Shown: positions 55,633 through 64,000 of the stretch, one piece after another | Position numbering within the stretch: the stretch's first letter is position 1 | How the letters are laid out: every line of letters starts with the position of its first letter | Assembly: GCF_918797505.1 (NCBI RefSeq) | Contig: NC_092798.1 | Span: 13,649,305 to 13,713,304, forward strand | Length of the DNA stretch: 64,000 nucleotides | From: Bemisia tabaci | Lineage: Eukaryota > Arthropoda > Insecta > Hemiptera > Aleyrodidae | Direction: 5' to 3' | Position numbers and translations under genes: made by a program | The notes under the pieces: model-generated | What the model was told of the DNA's origin: nothing | Databases searched by the model: none | What the model saw: the letters and a program-made list of their open reading frames with translations, nothing else

Positions 55633-56213
55633 CATGACACCCTCCAGTTGCATGACGACAACGCAGTATTCGCCCAAGTAGAAGCTCGTGTTGCCTACAC
55701 TAAAAATTGAAGGCAAACTGGCATGACGTTAAAGTAACCTCTTCTCGAAAAGACCGTCTCTCAGTGCGTTCGTAGTAAGCGCGTCATTTCTCGATCATAA
55801 ATAATTATTCGACCATGTGGGAGCTCGCATTGTCTATTTGGCGGTAGCAAACAATCATCTGGTGGGAGCAGAGCGTTTGCGATTATCCCTCATTGGCTGG
55901 TGCGGTAGCCAATAAAGATGCAAGACCCATTCTTTTCACTTGATGGTGGTTGGCTACCACTAAAAATTGAAGACAAACTGACATGGTGTCAAGGAATAAT
56001 CTCTTCCCGTTTGGTAAAAAGCTATATTATGAGTGTGTTCCAAGTGAGCGTGATATTTCACGACGACACCACTATTCGACCGCTTGAGAGCTCGGGTTGC
56101 CTACACTGAAATTGAAGGTTGGAATCGAAGATAGAGCTACGTTGCACGCACTAAGAACACGGTTATGAAAATCGAAAGTGGGCTCAGGCAAACCGAATAG
56201 CACGGCCACTATA
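55633..56213. repeat. Degenerate local repeats
   Basis: Blocks such as gagctcgggttgcctacact / agctcgtgttgcctacacta, ttgaagacaaactgacatgg / ttgaaggcaaactggcatga and tattcgaccgcttgagagc / tattcgaccatgtgggagc recur two or three times, indicating decayed tandem duplication. No coding exon. Confidence 0.6.
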
Positions 56214-56467
56214 CTGCCGTGTTGAGGAAAAACAGCGTATATGAACACTAGAATGTTGCCGAATTTTCACTTAGGAAATTTTTATTTTTAAAGAGAGTAA
56301 TGCATTTTTTCCTGGGAATTTGCAGACACTTCAGACCTAACTCCGAACAAAACCCTCTAAAAAATTAGATGAATAATATAAGCAGATTTCCCCAGAAATT
56401 CTAAATTAGTCCGAGGAAATTTTGCAACGTCTGAAGGATCATACGGCATCCTTCCTTAACATGGCAG
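56214..56467. mobile_element. T1 MITE
   Basis: Left ctgccgtgttgaggaaaaac, right catccttccttaacatggca. It belongs to the gaacac-gaatgttgcc subfamily. Confidence 0.85.
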
Positions 56468-57770
56468 TAGAGCACCGTGCTACGAGACAAATAATCAAAT
56501 TTTTTTTTTCCTCTCACTGTATTCTTATTTTCGGTTTTAAGTTCGGCATATTTTCATTCTCCTTCTCTGAGCTCATGATTGACCATCGAAATCGTGACAT
56601 TGCAAGTCCGTAATCATTTTGCTGACCATGTCAGTATATATTTAATGTTGAAAAGTTTTTCATCCAATGAATTTATATTTTAAAAGGCTCTGATTGAAGT
56701 TTTCGCAGTCAGTTTCAAAAGCGTAAAACGCCAGACCTCTTTCACCGCGGAGCTACTTGAGGAGGTTCAAAGCTCTCATTGATGAGCTTACAGGTACAGA
56801 AAGTTAATGGCGTTTTAACCGGATCACTGTCCGGGAAACTGCCTCGCGAGCAAAATTATTATTCATGAATCTGACACTTCAAAAGATAGCAAGGTACATT
56901 TCAGCAGGCGCAAAATCCTTCTGAAAGGCACGATCGACGAATGAGCTCCGACGATAATACCCGAATGAAGTTCTCCGAAGTAAAATATTTTGTGCGTCGG
57001 GGGCGAATTAAATCCCTCACTATGTGAATTAATTACTGCCATTAATTTTACATGTTTCATAAGAGCTGTGGAGGAGTCATTTCCACGTTGACGTAAAATC
57101 ACAACCAGTCAAAGTTTCATCAGTTCCACACCGCGAAAAATCACAGCTTTACGGCTCTTTGATTTATGTGAGTGCTCTTTTTAGATTAAAAAGATGCTTA
57201 CTCATCTTAGTCAAACGGTTTTTTTCGAATCCAATTAGTGGATAATTTGTTCAATATAAAGAGATGCTGGATACGCTAACTACTTTCTGCAACTGTCAGA
57301 TCGGTTAAATTAAAAAAAAAATTTCATTTTCTTTTATTCCTAGATTATTATTTTATTCCGAGTATTACAAAGCTCTGTCCGCTCAATATGACAACAGTGC
57401 GAGCTCGTAAATGTCAATATTGTGCCAAATTATTGGAACGTGTCGATCGGAATCGAATGAATCCTTTATATTACCCTTGCTATTCATGATGCAACGGCTC
57501 GGTTGCCAAGTTTCCTAGATTATCCAAAGACATGGAACTGGGCGAGCGTTGCAACATTTGAAGCGTGGGAATTATTCAAAACCAAGTAAGCATCAGAGGG
57601 TGTTGCTAAGATTATGCATGGTGCGCCAACTGTAGAGGGGCGAAAATTAAAAATAGGGAACATTTCAGAGTGAAAAAAACCGGAAAATCAGTCGAGGGGT
57701 CTAGACCACCACCCTCCACCCGGCTTCACCCCACTGTCCACCCGTAACATGCGCCACCATTCATAGGTGG
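56468..57770. other. No gene recognised
   Basis: No exon, RNA gene or clear element end. Confidence 0.4.
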
Positions 57771-58023
57771 CATGGACTACACAGCCACGTTTGGCAAAAA
57801 AGCTGTATGAGCAGATCATATTCGGATAGTGCTACGATGCAAGAATATGGATATATTTCGAAAGTTCATTCAACTGATTTGTCGGAAAAGTTTGAATCCA
57901 ATTAAATCTTACCCTGCAGTTCCAAAGAAAAATATAAAACTTTCCTAGAAAACGATTATTTCATGGAGGAAAATTTAGCAACGCTCAACTGCTCTTGCAG
58001 TATTTTCTTGCGCATGACAGTCA
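57771..58023. mobile_element. Degenerate T1 MITE
   Basis: A left-end scrap (aaaaaagctgtatgagcag) and right half (ggaggaaaatttagcaacgc, attttcttgcgcatgacag) frame the interior. Confidence 0.5.
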
Positions 58024-58255
58024 ATCACCAAATATTCACGCATTAACATCTCCAATGTAACAACCGTGGTCGAGAAAAGAGCAAACGTCGAAGCTTACAT
58101 CAATGCCCGATGGCCAGGAAACGCAAACATGCTCTCCAACTGCAACGTCTGGCCGTCAGTCAAAGGTTTGGACATTCCGTGCGCTATTCAGAAATCTGGA
58201 AATCTTGATTGATCATGATCGAGTGGTCCCGAGTTAACGCGTCGAGCGGAAAGCT

Positions 58256-58513
58256 ATACACTACCAAGCTATAGAAGAACGCCGTAAAGGCCCTCAGACG
58301 ATGCTAATTCCCTCAAATAAAATGTAAATTTTCTTGGAAAATCATGGATATTTGTCTCCCAAATTTTTTCAGGATTTCGTCCGCAATTTAATCTAAAGTA
58401 TCTGAGACTTTCAAGCGGAAAAGTTCATAGATTTCCTTCAAAATACAGATTTCATCGTGGGAAATGTGGCAACTTTCAAATTTTCACACGGCGTTTTTCC
58501 TCCGTTAAGCAGA
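58256..58513. mobile_element. T1 MITE
   Basis: agctatagaagaacgccgta at the left and cacacggcgtttttcctcc at the right. Interior tatctgagactttcaagcgg and gggaaatgtggcaact. Confidence 0.75.
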
Positions 58514-58947
58514 ACACGAGTTTGGATGTGGTCGGTGAGTGGGGAATAGGTGTATCTGGTGAGAGCATCCGTCAAATGTTACATGTGTGCTTTGGAGTGT
58601 CAGAGTGCGCTGTATGGCGAAATAGAGGGGAGGGGAAGTGGGGGAGAGATATTTATACGTAAAAACGTTTTACACCTGCGTATTTTAACAAGAGAACGTC
58701 CGCGACGTAGGGATCTTGGTGCCAGGAAACTTAGATTATGTTCATGGTACCATCTCTAAAAAGAGTATTTTATGATTTTGGCGTAAAAACTGCTCAACAT
58801 TTTCTCATGAGAGATGTTAATGTTTCAGGTTCTCATGAAAGAAACTTCATGCACGAGATCCGAGGTCATACAAATCTCTGAAGTTTATCGGACTGTACAA
58901 CCTTTAACTTGAGGTCTCTTTTCCCATGTTAGGGTCACAAATCTGAA
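58514..58947. other. No gene recognised
   Basis: A 69-codon open frame (58550-58759) has no known domain. Confidence 0.4.
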
Positions 58948-59184
58948 CACTGAGAAAAAACTATGGCTTATAAACCTATTAGTGGTAAATATGGAACACC
59001 ACTAATAGTAGTACCTCTACATATAATAATAGCACATATACCTTAGTTATGGTCTCTGTACCTTAATTAGGTACAGAGACCTTAGTATGGTTCACAGACC
59101 GAGAATCATTAGTTTATTTACGACTATTATAGGTGTTCCATATTTACCTCTAATAGGTTTATAAACCATAGTTTTTTCTCAGTG
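58948..59184. mobile_element. Palindromic MITE (ends cactgagaaaaaactatgg)
   Basis: cactgagaaaaaactatggc, ttataaacctattag and gtaaatatggaacacc on the left are mirrored by ggtgttccatatttacc, ctaataggtttataaacc and atagttttttctcagtg on the right. The centre has a second small palindrome (ggtctctgtaccttaattag, gtacagagacc). Confidence 0.93.
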
Positions 59185-61745
59185 AAGTACATATATATTT
59201 AGGGGAAACTTCGGAGTCTTTTTGTGAGCTTTCTGTGATTCAAGCTTCGGCAGCTGGAACTTAAGTTCTCAGACTCACGATCTGAAAACTTCAGAGATCC
59301 ATGACTCGATCTTCAAATCTCGCGAACGAAATTTGTATTCTCCATGGTGATTCGAACTATAGGTGAAAACATAATGATCCACGATAGTGGTATTTTTATC
59401 ATATTTATATCGCGTTGATACGTGGTACACATTATTGAACGGTACAATACCACAAAAACTAGTTGTAATTATCCTCAGTAGACAGTTAAACTAATACTCA
59501 TGACTATTAGCTACACCGTTATCAGAATTAGGGTTTTTACCACGCGAAGTTTTGAGACAAATTATGTGGAATTTCTGTTTTTCACGTTCAGAACTCTTTC
59601 TGCAGCCGCTTTTGGTTCTTTATGGTACCAACATGAAAAAGAAAAAAAAAAAATTTGCCCTGTTTCTCGGGATTTCCGATGGCGTTTTTACCACCTTCCA
59701 TCAATTTTGATAGAGGTCCGCTGATGACAATGATAATGATAGCTAATAAATATGATAAATGAATGACAGAAAGACTATTTTACTCACGTATGTTTCAGAC
59801 GCTAAAAGTGCTTCAGTGCTAAAAGGAAATTGCGTGTAACATAGTTCCTTTTAGCATACATAGGTATGTCCTGTTTAAAGTGCTGATTGTGCGAGGAATT
59901 GACTTACCTGAAACAAAAAATACAAAGAAAAAGCGTTACTAAAATTACTTAAAGTTGGAGTCTAAACGGCGCAAAAAAATATGTTTTATCTAGTATGTGG
60001 AATATTATAATGTTTCATAAAATAGATTGATTTGAATGACATGGAATGATACCAAGGATAATAGTATCAGCAAAAGATAAAATAATTGCAAAGTAATCCC
60101 AACTCCATTATTTGACGTATTTTCGACCGCGGCAAAGATTCCGAGACTTTTCAGTTTGTATAACTCGAAATAATAGCGTACAAAACTATGCGGTAAATGA
60201 ACACGAAGCAGTAAAATCAAATACATCATAAGAGAATCTAACGAAGAGTAGCGTACTTTTTCTTTTCTCAAATGACACTGCAATAATTACAATAATCATA
60301 AAGAGAATAGTAGAATATATGCTCTATGGAGCAAACAGAGGATAAAATTATTGCACTGACGCAGGTAATTTGATAATTCTCTTTCTAACCGCAGTCAGAA
60401 TTTCTGGAATCTTTCGTCCTCTCATCTCTGAGCGTTCCAAGTCTCATTCCTAGCCGGGAAATTGGAGCAAAGCAAAGTCCGTAGTGAGTAAGCTTTCAGC
60501 TTTCACAAAACATGGTATGTGAGATCTTTATCCTGTGGTATCAAACTACCTCCCCTCTAAAGCTCCCGCTGAAATTCCTCCTGAAACTGGGACAAGTTAT
60601 TCTCGGCAATTTCTTGTGTTTCTTGGGAGGACAAGTTTTAGTTGCAACTAAGAAATTCGAAATGAAAAAGCTACTTTAAAATGTGGGTTATTCAATTAGG
60701 TTTCCCGTTTGAACTATGCTAATTCCATTATCTAAAAATTTCAGTTTTAGACTCACTGCTCTTTACGGTAAGGCGGCAGTAAATATGACATTTAGCCATT
60801 AAGTCCTTTGACTTTATGTCTGCCATACCTTGTCAAACAGCTGAAAATAAACGGAGCATATTGTGGCATTGGATCTCAAAAACCGATCAAAATTGTTTGT
60901 TGGCGGAATTCGCTCAATGTGATGAAGTTCTCACAAATTATACTAATTTTTAAGTAATAATAAGTAGAACCTAGGAGCTAAACATATCATGTGAGGATTT
61001 AAGAATGGTTCAAGGTATAAGGGTAGGTAGTCGATGAGGGTGAGAAAGATATTTAAGTATTCAGATTTCGAAAACTTTTTTTTTTTTTTAAGCGTGCTAA
61101 AAATTGGTGTTTTTACCGAGTTTCTAGTCAACTACAACAGTGTGCGGCGGGAAGGTTTTCATTAGTGACACCAGAGCTGAAAAGCGTGGGGCACAGGGCG
61201 GCAACGAGAATGATTTCCAAGCACCAGCGCTCTCTACATTTATTTAAAATTACTACCTGCCCGGTGCCGGGTGCCGCGCAAGCAGAAGAAATCAAATTAA
61301 TAGGGTAATACTTTTCGCATCCCCCCCCCCCACCCTCTGTCTCACGACCATAATCTTGTTACGTCGGCCAACCTCCTTTCATTTGAAAAACTACGGACCC
61401 CTAAAAGGTTGTCGGGATGGTACGCGCTATCCTGGATGGTGGGAAGTATAATTCAGCCCCTTCTTGACGCTATTCGCCAGTCGATTACACTTTCACCCGC
61501 TGCGGTGAGCTTTAGTTTCATGGAGATAGAAATCCTTGCGGTATTTTCATTAGGCTAATCTTGCACCTTTTGCGAGCCGCGATTGCTGACGCTGATTATT
61601 TAAATTTTAAATTAGCCGACTACTTACGATTGACCTTTACGCGTCGCACTCTCTGTCGAACATCTCGGAGTGAAAACCAGAGTGCTTTTCGCTCTGAAGC
61701 CTATTTTGTCCCTTAAAAAAACGGGGTAATATCGTCCCCTTTCCG
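59185..61745. other. No gene recognised; one small hairpin
   Basis: A hairpin lies at 59816-59862 (gtgctaaaaggaa / ttccttttagcatac). AT-rich otherwise, with a poly-T at 61077-61089 and poly-C at 61321-61330. No exon was found. Confidence 0.4.
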
Positions 61746-61966
61746 GTATCACAAGCGCCATGGGATGTTTCAAAAATTCCGCCGCCATTTTATTTTTTTA
61801 AAGGGAAATTGTTGGTTGAATCTGTTAGGAAATTTAACTGAATTTTATCGGCAGCACGAAGAAAATTCTGTGAGATTTTCGGACAGCTTCGTTGAAAAAT
61901 TTCTCTGTAGAACAATAAAATGGCAGCGGAAATTTTGGAACGTCGCATGGCGCTTGCGATACTTTG
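61746..61966. mobile_element. T7 palindromic MITE, copy 2
   Basis: gtatcacaagcgccatggga at the left mirrors tcgcatggcgcttgcgatac at the right, with gccgccattttatt / aataaaatggcagcgg inside. Partner of 1424-1659. Confidence 0.88.
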
Positions 61967-62009
61967 GCCGGGAAGTGATGATATTAGCACGGATCGGAAT
62001 CCATTCTTT

Positions 62010-62228
62010 CACTGAAAAAAAAAAAAATCCAGCTCCAGGAGCCGTAAATACGGGCTATATAGCGGGAGCCGGAACAACGGCCTGTAAACCCGTAGCAAAA
62101 AGAGCTTCCGGCTCAGTGGCCGATGCTTCGGCTCCTGAATGGGGGACTTACGGTCTCCTCACCGGATCGCACGGTAGTGCTATATAGCCCGTAATTACGG
62201 CTCCTGGAACCGGAGTTTTTTTTAAGTG
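62010..62228. mobile_element. T10 palindromic MITE
   Basis: cactg-A-tract, ccagctccaggagccgtaaa, tacgggctatatagc on the left are mirrored by gctatatagcccgtaattac, ggctcctggaaccgg and T-tract-aagtg on the right. GC-richer than most elements here. Confidence 0.9.
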
Positions 62229-62752
62229 TTGGAAAAGTATTCCATCACAAAAAAAAAAAAATTGACACCGGCAGAGCGTCGTTCGTCTCTCAAGGTTAGG
62301 ATCATCGTATAAAATCATCGGGAAATGGTTTGGCACCCCTAGCCAGAGCGCTTCTACAACTTGAAGCTTATCCTCGAGCTCAGTGGTCACTCGCGACTCA
62401 TCGGCGAAGGGGGGAATGACAAGAGGGGGAAAGTTTTGAGAGAAAACATCTTGACTCCGACTTGGGTCGGCAGAGGATGAAACGCGATTGGACAAGTCGG
62501 AAAACTCCGGAAACGCCACTCTCCTTCTCAACGTCGAGTCCTTGTCATGCTCCCTCCTCTGCTCCCACCACTTCCGCTCCGGTCTCAGGATCCCGATGGA
62601 CCTGTCAGAGGGGCCGCAATCATTGCACTACTTTAAACGGTTAGTGATACAGCGGACGAGCCTTTTTCGGCCCCTTAGTATGTTAAAAATTTTGAATTTC
62701 TAACAGTGGAAAACGGTTTCTGCGTGGCTCATTGCCGAGGTTAATGCAGATA
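62229..62752. other. No gene recognised
   Basis: A moderately GC-rich patch (62260-62640) carries short open frames on both strands but no recognisable domain. Confidence 0.4.
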
Positions 62753-62903
62753 ATACTCAGGTTAAAGAACGATACAGCCAGGCAGTATGGTAACTTCCAC
62801 CAAAATTATTGTCACAATAAGGAAGAATCTTGTTACCTTAACGATAATTTTGATGATAGTTACCATGCTCTCTGGTTGTGCCGTTTCTTAACCAGAATAT
62901 GGT
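62753..62903. mobile_element. Small inverted-repeat element (about 150 bp)
   Basis: aggttaaagaacgatacagc, cagtatggtaacttcc and caaaattattgtc on the left are mirrored by ataattttgatgatag, ttaccatgctctctgg and gccgtttcttaacc on the right. Confidence 0.75.
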
Positions 62904-63289
62904 AACTGCTCCCTTTTTTTTTTTTCTCGAAGTGAAAATAATGCGTTAAATAAAGCACAATAAGGAATACATACAAATTAGAAATCAATGCGGTTCCCAA
63001 ATTATTGAACTCCATACTCAATCAAATTTGGAAAAATCGATCAACGAGGATGCAGCTTAAAATCTTGGATGAAATAATGAGGCAAACAAATTAAGGGTGA
63101 ACGTAGAGTCAAATACCGTGGATGTGTCGCAGGTAGTCAGCAATCGCCGGCTCTTTGCAAGCGGCATGCGTGTTAACTCGTCAAATTGCAGTGATTCGCA
63201 ATAATTAAGTAAAGGTTTTATTGTGCCGAAATGCAAAAGTATCACCTCGGCTACAAGCGTCTTCAAATCTCGGTGATACACTCCCCCTA

Positions 63290-63541
63290 GTGGAAGTGAG
63301 CTATCCGCTGCGGACAGCTAGGTATCCGCAGCGGGTGCAGGTATCCGCAGGCTCGAGTAGCCATCCGCCACATGAGGTTGCACAGGGTGGTCAGGCAGTT
63401 CCAGGAAATGCTGCAGGAGCCTGCGAAGAGTGGCGGATAGGAGGTATCCGCCACCCCGGGTCACCTCAAGTAGGCTCGTGCAGCTCTCCGCAGCTTTCCG
63501 CAGCCATTCGCAGGCTCCTACCAGCCTGTGCAGCTCACTAA
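63290..63541. mobile_element. GC-rich inverted-repeat element with ctccgcag motifs
   Basis: agtgagctatccgctgcgga at the left is mirrored by cctgtgcagctcact at the right. tatccgcagcggg, tatccgccac and gtggcggata motifs recur in both orientations. Two opposing open frames of 80-106 codons here follow from the inverted structure. Confidence 0.55.
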
Positions 63542-64000
63542 TTACACTGTTTCTGCACACAGTGGGCAGTTTGTCATAAGGAGGAGAAATTCAACCCAAA
63601 AATCAAGTTCCTTTCTTAGGAGAATAGTATTTTATTAAATAATTAAGTCAGGAGAAGAATATTTTACTAAACAATTAAGTCAACATTGTTAAAAAAAATT
63701 AATTTTGTATTTGAATAATGCTAATCCAAGGATTTCATCTAAAAACTAGTCTCATTTCTGCTTTAAAAATGCCAACAGCCAAGAAAATTCAATTTTATGC
63801 CATAAATATATGTATAGGGCACATGTCAAAATTCTGATGAACCGTGAGATGAATTTCACCTTATGGATTCCAGGGCTCATCCGAAAATGGACATGTTCCA
63901 TGCTGATCCGGGCTAGGCTGAAGCATTTTTTTAAATTTTAAAAGTCCTTTGTAATTCTCTGTGTATCATACTTTTGAAAAGTATTTGTTCACTCACAAAT
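63542..64000. other. No gene recognised
   Basis: AT-rich end of the window, with a short direct repeat (gtattttattaaataattaa / atattttactaaacaattaa) at about 63627-63678. Confidence 0.4.

Noticed and set aside
63221..63560. Opposing open frames of 106 and 80 codons
   Set aside because: They result from an inverted, GC-rich repeat and mirror each other.
1..64000. CRISPR array, bacterial operon or integrated phage
   Set aside because: No regularly spaced identical repeats with unique spacers, no ribosome-binding sites or gene strings; introns and MITEs show a eukaryotic genome.
1..64000. Autonomous transposase or reverse transcriptase
   Set aside because: No open frame long enough or with a DDE, RT or integrase motif was seen; all elements noted are non-autonomous.

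Overview
The window is non-coding-rich animal DNA. It has GT-AG introns, eukaryotic tRNA genes with internal A and B boxes, and very many short inverted-repeat transposons (MITEs), and it lacks long open frames, operons and Shine-Dalgarno sites. The repeat families look to me like those of a sap-feeding hemipteran, most likely the whitefly Bemisia tabaci. That species call rests on memory of repeat texture and was not checked against a database.

The only protein-coding locus I can defend is a same-strand cluster of genes like MTHFS (5-formyltetrahydrofolate cyclo-ligase, or methenyl-THF synthetase) at 33.0-49.6 kb. Copy 1 (33048-36404, four coding exons, 191 aa) is complete and has the ATP-binding signature. 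Copy 2 (38589-41038, four exons, 214 aa) keeps the same intron phases and the same 128- and 131-nt internal exons, but has lost the PG and GKGYYD active-site motifs, so it looks like a pseudoenzyme. Between copies 2 and 3 lie decayed pieces of another terminal exon and its 3' UTR (41.15-42.35 kb), split by transposons. Copy 3 (46369-49552) shows only the first two exons; the rest is missing, unrecognised or beyond the window. If copy 1 is active it would recycle 5-formyl-THF to 5,10-methenyl-THF in host one-carbon metabolism.

Two identical tRNA-Gly(UCC) genes sit in opposite orientation at 1.8 and 2.8 kb.

The rest is mobile-element debris. Family T1 (ends tgccgtgctaag, about 250 bp) has well over ten copies, two with tandem amplification inside the element. 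T2 (about 235 bp palindrome, ends cactgg-A-tract-cacattggatc) has five full copies and a half copy. T3 (about 260 bp, ends ggaccgcgtt) has four copies, one split by another palindromic element. T4 has two copies of exactly 550 bp, one ending 22 nt before an MTHFS exon. T5 has two copies of about 430 bp, one in an intron of copy 2. Other elements are two large fold-backs (19.0-19.7 and 26.4-27.9 kb), an element nested within another (21.4-22.3 kb), a degenerate cgatcgattcacgg minisatellite (16.1-16.5 kb), and many homopolymer tracts. A GC- and CpG-rich stretch at 20.6-21.3 kb could be a promoter or first exon, but I recognise no coding exon next to it.
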